Origin: Gammaproteobacteria bacterium | Lineage (GTDB): Bacteria > Pseudomonadota > Gammaproteobacteria > SZUA-229 | Length of the DNA: 48,822 bases | Assembly (NCBI GenBank): GCA_015488885.1 | Contig: WFMW01000003.1 | Location: 1 to 48,822 of the forward strand | Direction: 5' to 3' | Part shown: in pieces, positions 7,049-15,347 of the stretch | Layout: each line of letters opens with the position of its first letter | Position numbering within the stretch: position 1 is the first letter of the stretch | Notes under the pieces: model-generated | Databases searched by the model: none | Told to the model about the DNA's origin: nothing | Seen by the model: the letters and a program-made list of their open reading frames with translations, nothing else | Program-made: the position numbers and the translations under genes

Positions 7049-7378
7049 ATGGACAAGGTATCCGCTATGATTGGCGGTAGGTGTTGCCCTATCTCAGAAC
7101 GATATCCCATCCTGGTGCAAGCACGGGGCATGAGCTTTTACTTTCTGAAGAAGATGGTAGTATATTCAAATATTATGTTAAAAAATATTGAACAATCATT
7201 GAGCCTTTGTGAGAGTTGTGTTTACTTCCCTCCAAATCTTCCTTCTTGTGCCTATTCGCAGGAGGACTGGGCTATGTTGCAAAAGAAAAGTTGCTCGTTT
7301 GACTTTCAACCTGATGATACTGATTGTAAGATGACGAGGAAAACAAGTTGCCCACTTGTTGATACAGGGATGCCCTGA
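7049..7378 (+). CDS. Small Cys-rich hypothetical protein
   Basis: This is an open frame of 109 codons from an ATG 7 bases after the DegT-family stop; a later in-frame ATG at 7175 would give 67 residues. I do not recognise a family. The C-terminal part holds six Cys with the spacing C-x2-C-x9-C-x14-C-x10-C-x7-C in a hydrophilic context (starting LCESCVYFPPNLPSC), which suggests a metal-binding or redox module. No signal peptide or good ribosome-binding site is visible for either start. It could be a true small protein, best supported from 7175, or a chance frame between the DegT-family gene and comM. Confidence 0.4.
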   Translation: MDKVSAMIGGRCCPISERYPILVQARGMSFYFLKKMVVYSNIMLKNIEQSLSLCESCVYFPPNLPSCAYSQEDWAMLQKKSCSFDFQPDDTDCKMTRKTSCPLVDTGMP

Positions 7379-7421
7379 TAGTATTTTTGGATGAAAATGT
7401 AACTGAGCACTATCCTCTGTG

Positions 7422-8936
7422 TCAGGCATTAAAAAATCGGTCAAGACTGCGGTAGCTGATTGCTTCGGAGATATGCGGTATTTCTATATTGTCACTGTTA
7501 TCGATATCGGCAATGGTGCGGGCGAGTTTTAAAATACGATGATAGGCGCGGGCAGATAGTTTGAGCTTATCCATCGCCTTGTTTAATAATGCTTTCTGCG
7601 GCGTCTGTAAGGCACAGAATGTTTCAATTTCGCTGACACTGAGTTCGGCATTGCAATGCGGGCTTCTTGATAGCTGGCGCTGATAGGCCTGCCTCACGCG
7701 TTCTCTAATTATCTCACTGCTTTCACCTTTGGGGCTGTGGCTATCGAGGGCATTTTTGTCGATGCGCGGGACTTCGACGTGCATATCAATACGGTCGAGA
7801 AACGGGGCGGAAATTTTACTACGGTGTTTTTTCTGCTGATTGTAGCTGCACTGGCACAGGTCTTTACCGTTGCAGGCATACCCCTGTGGACAGGGGTTCA
7901 TCGCGGCGATAAGTTGAAAACGGGCGGGAAAATCGGCCTGGCGGCTGGCTCGGGAAATAGAGATACGACCGGTTTCCATGGGTTCGCGTAACACATCCAG
8001 TACGTGACGATCATATTCGGTGAGTTCATCTAAAAATAACACACCTTGATGTGCCAGTGAAATTTCACCCGGTGCGGGTTTGGAGCCACCACCAACCAGT
8101 GCCACACCAGAAGCGGTATGATGCGGATTTCTGAATGGCCGGGTTTTCCATTGGCTGATATCAAACCCCTGATGGCTGATAGAGCAGATAGACGCACTTT
8201 CCAGTGCCTGTTGTTCGGTCATGGGCGGTAAAATACTGGCCAGGCGACTGGCTAGCATGGATTTCCCGGTGCCGGGTGGTCCGACCATGAGCATATTATG
8301 GCGCCCGGCAGCGGCGATTTCCAGTGCGCGCCGAGCGTGATGCTGGCCGCGCACATCGGCCATATCCGGGAGTTGACGATCAATATGGTTAATAACAGTG
8401 CTTACATCGGCCACGGGAAGTGTGTTTAGCCCTTTGAGATGTTGGCAGACACTGAGCAGGCTGTCGGCGGATAATACCTGCACACCTTCAACCAGCGCAG
8501 CTTCATTGGCATTTTCCGGGGGCAGAATTAACTGCCGGTTGGCCTGTTTGCAGGCCAGTGCCACCGGCAGGCTGCCATTGACTTTGCGTAGCGCTCCCGA
8601 TAGTGCGAGCTCACCATGAAATTCATAATGTTCAAACTGATCGAGTTCCATCTGTTCTGAGGCAGCCAGAATACCCAGTGCAATCGGCAGGTCATAACGC
8701 CCGCCATCTTTGGGCAGGTCGGCGGGTGCCAGGTTAATGGTTATTTTTCGGGTGGGGAATTCAAAGTGTGAATTAATAATGGCGGCGCGTACCCGGTCTT
8801 TGCTTTCACGTACTGCTGCTTCAGGCAGGCCAACGATGGATAAAGCTGGCAGACCGTTAGAAATATGAACTTCAACGCTGACCTGAGGGGCGTGGATGCC
8901 GGTCAGCGCTCGGGTGTAGATAGTAGCGAGTTTCAT
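7422..8936 (-). CDS. comM: ComM/YifB-family AAA+ ATPase (Mg-chelatase-like)
   Basis: The product is 504 residues from the ATG at 8936, chosen because MKLATIYTRALTGIHAPQVSVEVH is the usual family start and AGGGAAAG precedes it; an upstream ATG at 8972 would add 12 atypical residues. An N-terminal Lon-protease-like fold domain comes first. The AAA+ core carries Walker A GPPGTGKS at about 219-226, Walker B VLFLDEL, and the Cys-rich MNPCPQGYACNGKDLCQC loop. ComM is a hexameric helicase that promotes branch migration during recombination of incoming DNA in natural transformation. It lies 67 bases downstream of ubiK on the same strand. Natural competence would fit with the type IV pilus genes at 44670-48598. 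Confidence 0.93.
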   Translation of the reverse strand: MKLATIYTRALTGIHAPQVSVEVHISNGLPALSIVGLPEAAVRESKDRVRAAIINSHFEFPTRKITINLAPADLPKDGGRYDLPIALGILAASEQMELDQFEHYEFHGELALSGALRKVNGSLPVALACKQANRQLILPPENANEAALVEGVQVLSADSLLSVCQHLKGLNTLPVADVSTVINHIDRQLPDMADVRGQHHARRALEIAAAGRHNMLMVGPPGTGKSMLASRLASILPPMTEQQALESASICSISHQGFDISQWKTRPFRNPHHTASGVALVGGGSKPAPGEISLAHQGVLFLDELTEYDRHVLDVLREPMETGRISISRASRQADFPARFQLIAAMNPCPQGYACNGKDLCQCSYNQQKKHRSKISAPFLDRIDMHVEVPRIDKNALDSHSPKGESSEIIRERVRQAYQRQLSRSPHCNAELSVSEIETFCALQTPQKALLNKAMDKLKLSARAYHRILKLARTIADIDNSDNIEIPHISEAISYRSLDRFFNA

Positions 8937-9003
8937 AAGGTCTTTCCCTGATAGTGATTCCTTTATATACAACGATTATACATAAAAACAGCATGGGCTT
9001 GTA

Positions 9004-9288
9004 TCAGTCAGGTGGATTATTTTCTGGTTTGTTATTTTCAGGTGTGTTCTCAGTGTTCCGGGTTAATGTTTCCAGCTGTTTTTCCAGGCGGTCAAGTTTT
9101 TCCCGGCTGCGTTGCAGTAAGGCAGATTGCAGGTCGAATTCTTCACGGCTCACAAGGTTGAGTTTATTGAATGTTTCCTGCACGAAAAGGTGAATACTGG
9201 TTTCTATATCAGCGCGTATACTCTCCGTGCCTTCAGGCAGTAAAGCGCCGATACGGTGACTGAGTTCATCGAAGAGTTTCTGTTTCAT
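9004..9288 (-). CDS. ubiK: Ubiquinone biosynthesis accessory factor UbiK
   Basis: This 94-residue protein of the BMFP (YqiC) family starts MKQKLFDELSHRIGALLPEG, followed by a long coiled-coil region (about residues 45-80, LQSALLQRSREKLDRLEKQLETL) and a short Asn/Pro-rich tail. UbiK helps the UbiJ lipid-binding protein and the Ubi enzymes in the aerobic synthesis of ubiquinone. In many gammaproteobacteria it is the neighbour of comM and glnK, as here. Length and architecture are normal. Confidence 0.9.
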   Translation of the reverse strand: MKQKLFDELSHRIGALLPEGTESIRADIETSIHLFVQETFNKLNLVSREEFDLQSALLQRSREKLDRLEKQLETLTRNTENTPENNKPENNPPD

Positions 9289-9359
9289 TCATTGTGTCCA
9301 GGAAAATTTACTGATGAAGGGTATTTTACCTCTAAATGCTTAGTTCCGGGATGTTTTGA

Positions 9360-9403
9360 TTAACCCGGATATTTCATGGGAATGCTATCAATATCCGGGT
9401 TAA
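9360..9403. repeat. Perfect 14-bp inverted repeat between ubiK and glnK
   Basis: TTAACCCGGATATT (9360-9373) and AATATCCGGGTTAA (9390-9403) pair perfectly with a 16-base loop. It stands just upstream of the NtrC-like sites and ends about 70 bases before the ubiK start region on the other strand. No U-run follows, so it is not a classic terminator. It may be a binding site, a mobile palindromic repeat or a stem-loop. Confidence 0.85.
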
Positions 9404-9406
9404 CGA

Positions 9407-9447
9407 TGCACCAAAATAAACACGGATAATTATGGGCGCACCAAAAT
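9407..9447 (+). promoter_or_regulatory. Two NtrC-like half-sites upstream of glnK1
   Basis: TGCACCAAAAT (9407-9417) and GCGCACCAAAAT (9436-9447) share the core GCACCAAAAT 30 bases apart, that is three helical turns. The NtrC consensus is close to TGCACCAAAATGGTGCA, so each is a good left half with a degenerate right half. They lie about 90-125 bases upstream of the sigma-54 site at 9533, a normal enhancer distance. Confidence 0.6.
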
Positions 9448-9532
9448 ATAGCGTTATCAGTGGCAAGATCAGGATGGATGGTGTAATTGTTTTAATAAGT
9501 ATTTGATAAATATAATTAAATTATAGTTGGTA

Positions 9533-9548
9533 TGGTATGTGCTTTGCA
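9533..9548 (+). promoter_or_regulatory. Sigma-54 promoter of glnK1-amtB1
   Basis: TGGTATGTGCTTTGCA keeps TGG, A and G of the -24 element and TTGCA of the -12 element, with GG and GC exactly 10 bases apart; two bases differ from consensus. It lies 156 bases upstream of the glnK start, so the leader is long and contains the 12-bp repeats. Confidence 0.7.
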
Positions 9549-9573
9549 GTAGGGGCATAGCAGTTTATAACTG

Positions 9574-9632
9574 ATTATATTTTATTTTAGATTATATTTT
9601 AGATTATATTTTAGATTATATTTTAGATTTTA
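9574..9632. repeat. 12-bp AT-rich tandem repeat in the glnK1 leader
   Basis: The unit ATTATATTTTAG occurs three times head to tail at 9591-9602, 9603-9614 and 9615-9626. A longer variant precedes (from 9574) and a partial one follows. It lies between the sigma-54 promoter and the glnK start, so copy number would change leader length and structure. Confidence 0.85.
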
Positions 9633-9691
9633 TTTTTTTAATTGTTATGGTTTTTTAGCTGTCGCCGATACCGGGGGCAGCATTATTTTGA

Positions 9692-10042
<351 letters not shown>

Positions 10043-10065
10043 GTTAACCATTGAGGAGATTTGAA

Positions 10066-11376
10066 GTGAAAAAATTTCGTAGATTATTTAACCTGCCGAT
10101 GGTGTTGACAACAGGCACGTTGGCATTACTGCCTTCACTGGCACAGGCAGCAGACAAACTGGATAGTGGTGATACTGCGTGGATGTTAACATCAACTTTG
10201 CTGGTTTTGTTGATGACCATTCCTGGCCTGTCGTTATTTTATGCGGGTATGGTGCGCTCTAAAAATGCACTGTCAGTGATGATGCAATGTTTTGCGATTA
10301 CCTGCATGGTAACGCTGATATGGGTAATATATGGCTATAGCATGGCATTCGGTGACGGCGGATCGATGAATTCGTTTGTTGGCGGTATGGGTAAGGCATT
10401 CATGGCTGGTGTCGGTGTCGATACATTGTCAGGCACGATTCCTGAAACCGTGTTCTCCATGTTCCAGCTTACCTTTGCCATTATTACCCCAGCTTTAATT
10501 GTAGGTGCTTTTGCCGAGCGCATGAAGTTTTCTGCCATGCTCTGGTTTATGGGTATCTGGGTCACTGTCGTCTATTTCCCGGTTTGTCACTGGGTGTGGG
10601 GTGGCGGCTGGCTGGCAGATAAAGGCGTTCTGGACTTTGCGGGTGGGACGGTTGTACACATTAATGCTGGTGTGGCTGCACTGATGGCTGCTCTGGTTAT
10701 TGGCAAACGCAAAGGTTATCCGGGCACCGCCATGCCTCCGCACAACTTGATGTTCACCGTTGTTGGTGCTGGTCTGTTGTGGGTAGGCTGGTTCGGTTTC
10801 AATGCCGGTAGTGAACTAGCTGCTGACGGCACGGCTGGTATGGCAATGGCAGTGACTCAGGTTGCTACGGCGGCGGCGGCTCTGGCGTGGATGTTTGCTG
10901 AGTGGATAGCTCACGGGAAACCAACAACGCTGGGTATTGCTTCAGGTGCGGTTGCTGGTCTGGTGGCTATTACCCCGGCATCGGGCTTTGTTGGCCCTAT
11001 GGGTGCGATTGCCATCGGCATAACAGCGGGTGTGGTTTGTTTCCTCTCAGCTACCAAGCTGAAACGTATAATCGGTTATGACGACAGTCTGGATGCGTTT
11101 GGTGTGCATGCTGTCGGCGGTATCATCGGTGCCCTGTTGACGGGTATCTTTGTTGCCTCTTCTCTGGGTGGTGTTGGCTTAAAAGAAGGTATCACAATGG
11201 CGCAGCAGTTTGGTACTCAGGTACTCGGCGTGAGCGCTACGATTGTGTATGACGCCATCGCAAGCTTTATCATTCTTAAAGTTATTGATGCTGTTATTGG
11301 TCTGCGTGTGACTGCGGATGAAGAAACAGAAGGTCTGGATCTGGTGTTGCACGATGAACGCGCTTATGACCTCTAA
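10066..11376 (+). CDS. amtB: Ammonium transporter AmtB (first copy)
   Basis: This ammonium channel of 436 residues begins with a signal peptide-like segment (PMVLTTGTLALLPSLAQA), followed by about eleven membrane helices. It is a homotrimer in the inner membrane. Pore features seen are the Phe-gate regions FQLTFA and WFGFNAGS, the Asp and His of FAGGTVVHINAG (first pore His) and the second His of FGVHAVGG. The C-terminal tail EETEGLDLVLHDERAYDL binds GlnK. Start chosen as the GTG at 10066, with GAGGAG 7 bases upstream; a TTG at 10051 would place the start inside that ribosome-binding site. A strong terminator follows at 11495. Confidence 0.95.
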   Translation: MKKFRRLFNLPMVLTTGTLALLPSLAQAADKLDSGDTAWMLTSTLLVLLMTIPGLSLFYAGMVRSKNALSVMMQCFAITCMVTLIWVIYGYSMAFGDGGSMNSFVGGMGKAFMAGVGVDTLSGTIPETVFSMFQLTFAIITPALIVGAFAERMKFSAMLWFMGIWVTVVYFPVCHWVWGGGWLADKGVLDFAGGTVVHINAGVAALMAALVIGKRKGYPGTAMPPHNLMFTVVGAGLLWVGWFGFNAGSELAADGTAGMAMAVTQVATAAAALAWMFAEWIAHGKPTTLGIASGAVAGLVAITPASGFVGPMGAIAIGITAGVVCFLSATKLKRIIGYDDSLDAFGVHAVGGIIGALLTGIFVASSLGGVGLKEGITMAQQFGTQVLGVSATIVYDAIASFIILKVIDAVIGLRVTADEETEGLDLVLHDERAYDL

Positions 11377-11494
11377 TCTGGTTATCTGTGGTGTTCTTTC
11401 AAAAGCACACGGATGTGCTGCTATTTAGCTGCAAACAGTATGAATATAACTATTTATAATTAAACAGCAATAACATATCCTTTGATAATGTATT

Positions 11495-11526
11495 GGCCGA
11501 GTACGTAAGTACCCGGCCTTTTTTTG
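11495..11526 (+). terminator. Rho-independent terminator after amtB1
   Basis: GGCCG-A-GTAC (11495-11504), a GTAA loop, then GTAC-C-CGGCC (11509-11518) form a ten-step stem with one A/C mismatch. A run of Ts (11519-11525) follows directly. Confidence 0.92.
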
Positions 11527-11589
11527 TTCAGCCAGGTATGAATATGCCGCCTGGTCATCACCACATCTATTTCATTCAGGTGCTGTTTT

Positions 11590-11631
11590 CACATTTTTGG
11601 TGCATATTTCATCTTGCACATTTTTGGTGCA
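11590..11631 (+). promoter_or_regulatory. Two NtrC-like sites upstream of glnK2
   Basis: TGCACATTTTTGGTGCA (11615-11631) is a full palindromic match to the NtrC type, and CACATTTTTGGTGCA (11590-11604) is a nearly complete one, 27 bases upstream. The last GGTGCA plus AGC at 11638 also has GG and GC ten bases apart, so a -24/-12 element may overlap the right site, but its bases fit the sigma-54 consensus poorly. No clearer promoter was found before glnK2 at 11700. Confidence 0.65.
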
Positions 11632-11672
11632 CTTTAAGCAAATGTGTGGTAAAAGATGTCTCTGAAATGTAA

Positions 11673-12038
<366 letters not shown>

Positions 12039-12070
12039 GTGGTTAATGATAAGTTGTTAAAGAGTAAAAA

Positions 12071-13366
12071 ATGATGAAAAAGATAAATAGTAAATATTTT
12101 CTGACGGCCTTATTGTTACTGGTGCCTCTGGCTGCTCAGGCAAAATCAGCGGATAGTGGTGATACGGCATGGATGTTAACATCTACGGCATTAGTGTTAT
12201 TTATGACATTGCCGGGGCTGGCATTATTTTATGGTGGGCTGGTACGGGGAAAAAATGTTCTCTCGGTATTAATGCAGTGTTTTGCTATTGCCTGCGCGGT
12301 GTCAATAGTATGGGTGGTTTATGGTTACAGCCTGGCATTCGGTGATGGCGGTAGTATGAATGCATGGATTGGCGGGCTACACAATGTTTTTCTGGTTAAT
12401 GTAGCACATGATAGTTTAACCGGCAGCTTGCCCGAATCGGTTTTTATTATGTTTCAGATGACTTTTGCCATTATTACGCCTGCGCTGATTATTGGCGGTT
12501 TTGCTGAGCGGGTGAAGTTTTCGGCCATGCTGGTGTTCAGCATTTTATGGTTAACCGTTGTCTATATTCCTGTTTGTCATTGGGTCTGGGGTGGTGGTTG
12601 GCTAGCAGATAAAGGGCTGCTGGATTTTGCTGGAGGAACGGTTGTGCATATAACCGCCGGGGTGTCAGCCGTTATCTGTGCCATAGTGATTGGTGAGCGT
12701 AAAGGTTTTCCTGCAACGCCAATGATGCCGCATAATATGACCATGACGGTCACCGGGGCAGGTATGCTCTGGGTAGGCTGGTTTGGTTTTAATGCGGGTA
12801 GTGCACTGGCAGCAAATACGGATGCCGGTATGGCCATGCTGGTTACCCATATCAGTGCTGCCTGTGGGGCGATGACCTGGAGTTTTCTGGAGTGGTATAA
12901 ATATGGTAAACCCAGCGCCCTGGGTCTGGTTACCGGTATGGTGGCTGGTCTGGGTACCATTACACCCGCATCCGGTTTTGTCGGGCCTGCAGCTGCCATG
13001 TTTATCGGTATGAGCGCGGGGATTATCTGTTTCTTTGCTACCGGATTTATTAAACAGTCACTTAAAATAGATGATTCACTGGATGTGTTTCCAGTGCATG
13101 GTGTGGGAGGGATGTTGGGAACCTTTCTTGCCGGTATATTTGTTGCCTCAAGTCTGGGTGGTACCGGTCTGGCGAACGGGGTAAGTATAGGTTCTCAGGT
13201 AACGGTACAGTTAACCGGTATCCTTGCCACGGCTATCTGGGCAGGCATAGCAACCTTTGTTTTGCTGAAGATTGTCGATGCCATAATCGGTTTGCGTGTT
13301 TCCAGTGAGGCAGAAACAGAAGGTCTGGATATTAGTGAACATGATGAAAGAGGCTATATTCTATAA
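12071..13366 (+). CDS. Ammonium transporter AmtB (second copy)
   Basis: This is a 431-residue Amt-family channel: signal-like N-terminus KYFLTALLLLVPLAAQA, about eleven helices, the first pore His in GGTVVHITAG, the second in VFPVHGVGG, Phe gate WFGFNAGS, and a GlnK-binding tail AETEGLDISEHDERGYIL. It differs from the first copy at many places, so the pair is not a fresh duplication. Two ATGs lie side by side at 12071 and 12074. It ends 62 bases before the convergently read small protein gene, with no clear terminator. Confidence 0.94.
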   Translation: MMKKINSKYFLTALLLLVPLAAQAKSADSGDTAWMLTSTALVLFMTLPGLALFYGGLVRGKNVLSVLMQCFAIACAVSIVWVVYGYSLAFGDGGSMNAWIGGLHNVFLVNVAHDSLTGSLPESVFIMFQMTFAIITPALIIGGFAERVKFSAMLVFSILWLTVVYIPVCHWVWGGGWLADKGLLDFAGGTVVHITAGVSAVICAIVIGERKGFPATPMMPHNMTMTVTGAGMLWVGWFGFNAGSALAANTDAGMAMLVTHISAACGAMTWSFLEWYKYGKPSALGLVTGMVAGLGTITPASGFVGPAAAMFIGMSAGIICFFATGFIKQSLKIDDSLDVFPVHGVGGMLGTFLAGIFVASSLGGTGLANGVSIGSQVTVQLTGILATAIWAGIATFVLLKIVDAIIGLRVSSEAETEGLDISEHDERGYIL

Positions 13367-13428
13367 GTTCGACATCGGCATGCATGTGGCTGGCGGTCTT
13401 GAATAAAGGGGGGCTTTAATATAGTTAC

Positions 13429-13614
13429 TTAAAATTTAACCGCTAAACCAGCAAATACTTCCCCCTGAGTCAGGAGCTGGCCGTTGACTGTCAGGGTGCA
13501 GCCACCCTGACAGAAAAGGCTGGCATTATTATTAACTGGCGTTATTTCGAGGGCATAACCGGGTTGGCTAAACAGGAGGGTGATAATAAAAAGGTTCTGG
13601 TTAAGGTGTTTCAT
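13429..13614 (-). CDS. Tiny secreted or periplasmic protein
   Basis: This 61-residue product starts at the ATG at 13614, two bases after the mutM stop. It begins with a clear signal peptide (MKHLNQNLFIITLLFSQPGYA) and leaves a mature peptide of about 40 residues with a single CQGGC pair, likely a disulphide, in a beta-like context (LEITPVNNNASLFCQGGC, then TLTVNGQLLTQGEVFAGLAVKF). I do not recognise a family. An upstream ATG at 13638 would overlap mutM and spoil the signal peptide. The coupling to mutM and the signal peptide support a real gene. Confidence 0.55.
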   Translation of the reverse strand: MKHLNQNLFIITLLFSQPGYALEITPVNNNASLFCQGGCTLTVNGQLLTQGEVFAGLAVKF

Positions 13615-13616
13615 GT

Positions 13617-14432
13617 TTATTGCTGGCAGATGGTGCAATAAAAGGTTGAGCGTTGCTGTTGAGTAATTTTTTTAACAGGGTGGCCGCAGTTGGGGCAGGC
13701 AACGCCGGTTTTTCCATATACCTTCAATTGCTGGGCAAAATAACCGGGTCTGCCGTCTTCGGCAGTAAAATCACGCAGAGTTGTACCGCCCTGTTTAATC
13801 GCTGCGGATAATATTTGCTGTATGGCTTCAATCAGACGCTGATAAGCTTGCAGTGACATATTGTCTGCCTGACGTTTGGGGTTGATGCCTGCTTTAAATA
13901 ACGCTTCGTTTGCATAAATATTGCCGATACCGACAACATTATGGCTGTTCATAATAAAAGCTTTAATCGTTATCTTGCGTTTGCGCGACAGCCTGTACAG
14001 ATAGTCGGCGGTCAAAGCATCGGACAGTGGTTCAGGCCCCAGATGGCTGAGTAAGCGATGTTGTTCAACAGGGTGAGCCGTCCATAATACACAGCCGAAT
14101 TTGCGTGGATCATGCAGGCGTAGGATTTTTTTATTTTCAAAGCAGAAATCAATATGGTCGTGTTTGTCGGCAGGCTGTTGGGCGGTGGTGATACGCAGGC
14201 TACCTGACATGCCGAGATGGATAATAATACTGCCGGTCTGTAATGTTAATATCAGATATTTTCCCCGGCGTAATACCTGGTTAACAGTCTGTGATTGTAC
14301 CGTATTGGGCAAGTGTACAGGGACAGGCCAGCGTAAGCGATGATTACGAATATGCACCGTATTTATTTTTTGCCGGATAATATGGGGTTCTATTCCCCGG
14401 CGGGTGGTTTCAACTTCGGGTAATTCAGGCAT
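13617..14432 (-). CDS. mutM: Formamidopyrimidine-DNA glycosylase MutM (Fpg)
   Basis: This 271-residue base-excision repair enzyme removes 8-oxoguanine and formamidopyrimidines and nicks the strand (AP lyase). The start MPELPEVETTRRGIEPHI gives the catalytic Pro1 and Glu2 after Met removal. The H2TH region is HNVVGIGNIYANEALFKAGINP, and the C-terminal zinc finger has Cys pairs in CPNC and CTIC. The motif FGRPGYF-like EDGRPGYFAQQLKVYG is in place. Length is normal. It is 54 bases downstream of the DUF4340-like gene and reads into the tiny secreted protein gene. Confidence 0.97.
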   Translation of the reverse strand: MPELPEVETTRRGIEPHIIRQKINTVHIRNHRLRWPVPVHLPNTVQSQTVNQVLRRGKYLILTLQTGSIIIHLGMSGSLRITTAQQPADKHDHIDFCFENKKILRLHDPRKFGCVLWTAHPVEQHRLLSHLGPEPLSDALTADYLYRLSRKRKITIKAFIMNSHNVVGIGNIYANEALFKAGINPKRQADNMSLQAYQRLIEAIQQILSAAIKQGGTTLRDFTAEDGRPGYFAQQLKVYGKTGVACPNCGHPVKKITQQQRSTFYCTICQQ

Positions 14433-14486
14433 ACGATTAAGATAGGTTCATTATTCAGGATAAGATTTTTTGTGAAGGTATCGCAT

Positions 14487-15332
14487 TTAATATTGTGCAA
14501 CTGGCTTGAATAATTGCTGACTGTTTTTTTTGTCCAGATGGTACTCAAGGTGTAAGGCTGGTCTGGCGAGAATAACCCAGGGTCTGGTTGATGTAATCTG
14601 AAAAATCAGTGGTTTTTTTTCTGTATCAAGAAAAACCTGTATTGTTCCCTGTGACGCTCGGGGCAGATATTGATGTACACCAAATGCCTGAATATTCTGC
14701 CATTGTTGTAGCGTGTTAATAATAGCATCAGTGGGCTGTTTGAGCGTGCTTTTCCATAAGCCCTTTGCGGTTTTGAAAATACGTTGTCCGGGTAATACCA
14801 GTTTTCTTATATGACTGTTATGAGGTAGTAATTCCAGTGCGACCAGGGTGCTGAAATTGGAATTAATTAAAGGAAAAAAAACATCCTGAATAAGATAAAC
14901 CCGGTTATGATAGAGGATGTAACGTAAACCGTTTAACGGGTTAATGATACCAAATTGAATACGTTGTTGATTAAATTCAATGCTGGTGTCTGCATGGGCC
15001 AGGCCGATGGTTTGCAGATTCATTTTTATTGTTTTGTATTGTGCATCGACCGGTGCATTTAATAAAGCCAGTAAAGCTTTTATCCGAAAATTATTCGCCG
15101 CAATGTTTATTGGTTGGGTAAATTGCCAGAAAGTCTGCTTGCCCTCGGTTTTTTTAATCAGTTTACTGGTGTGGCCATGATGTCGAATAATAATCTGCTT
15201 AATGGTTTCAGGCTGGATATGGGTGAGTGTATCAAGACGGTTATTTTCGGGTTTGGTATGTATGACCAGATAAATTAGCGTAATAACAATAATCAGTAAC
15301 AGCAGATTCAGTAAATTCTTTTTTAGCATCAA
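14487..15332 (-). CDS. DUF4340-like membrane-anchored protein
   Basis: This is a 281-residue protein with one N-terminal membrane segment (about residues 5-25, LLNLLLLIIVITLIYLVIHT). Behind it lies a hydrophilic domain with repeated strand patterns (IKQIIIRHHGHTSKLIKKTEG, then FWQFTQP; later FQITSTRPWVI). That pattern matches DUF4340, a family of unknown role often found next to gliding or polysaccharide genes and, in gammaproteobacteria, near mutM. No catalytic motif is visible. It sits between the SPFH gene (15 bases upstream) and mutM, so it is probably co-transcribed with both. Confidence 0.6.
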   Translation of the reverse strand: MMLKKNLLNLLLLIIVITLIYLVIHTKPENNRLDTLTHIQPETIKQIIIRHHGHTSKLIKKTEGKQTFWQFTQPINIAANNFRIKALLALLNAPVDAQYKTIKMNLQTIGLAHADTSIEFNQQRIQFGIINPLNGLRYILYHNRVYLIQDVFFPLINSNFSTLVALELLPHNSHIRKLVLPGQRIFKTAKGLWKSTLKQPTDAIINTLQQWQNIQAFGVHQYLPRASQGTIQVFLDTEKKPLIFQITSTRPWVILARPALHLEYHLDKKNSQQLFKPVAQY

Positions 15333-15347
15333 AGGTTCAGGTAAGTG

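Noticed and set aside
7196-7444. Open frame of 82 codons on the minus strand after comM
   Set aside because: It overlaps the comM end and is antisense to the Cys-rich frame; no domain or ribosome-binding site.
9574-9632. Possible CRISPR array
   Set aside because: The 12-bp units are directly adjacent with no spacers and no cas genes are nearby.
13367-13428. Terminator between amtB2 and the convergent small gene
   Set aside because: A G-rich run is present but no stable stem with a T-run on either strand.
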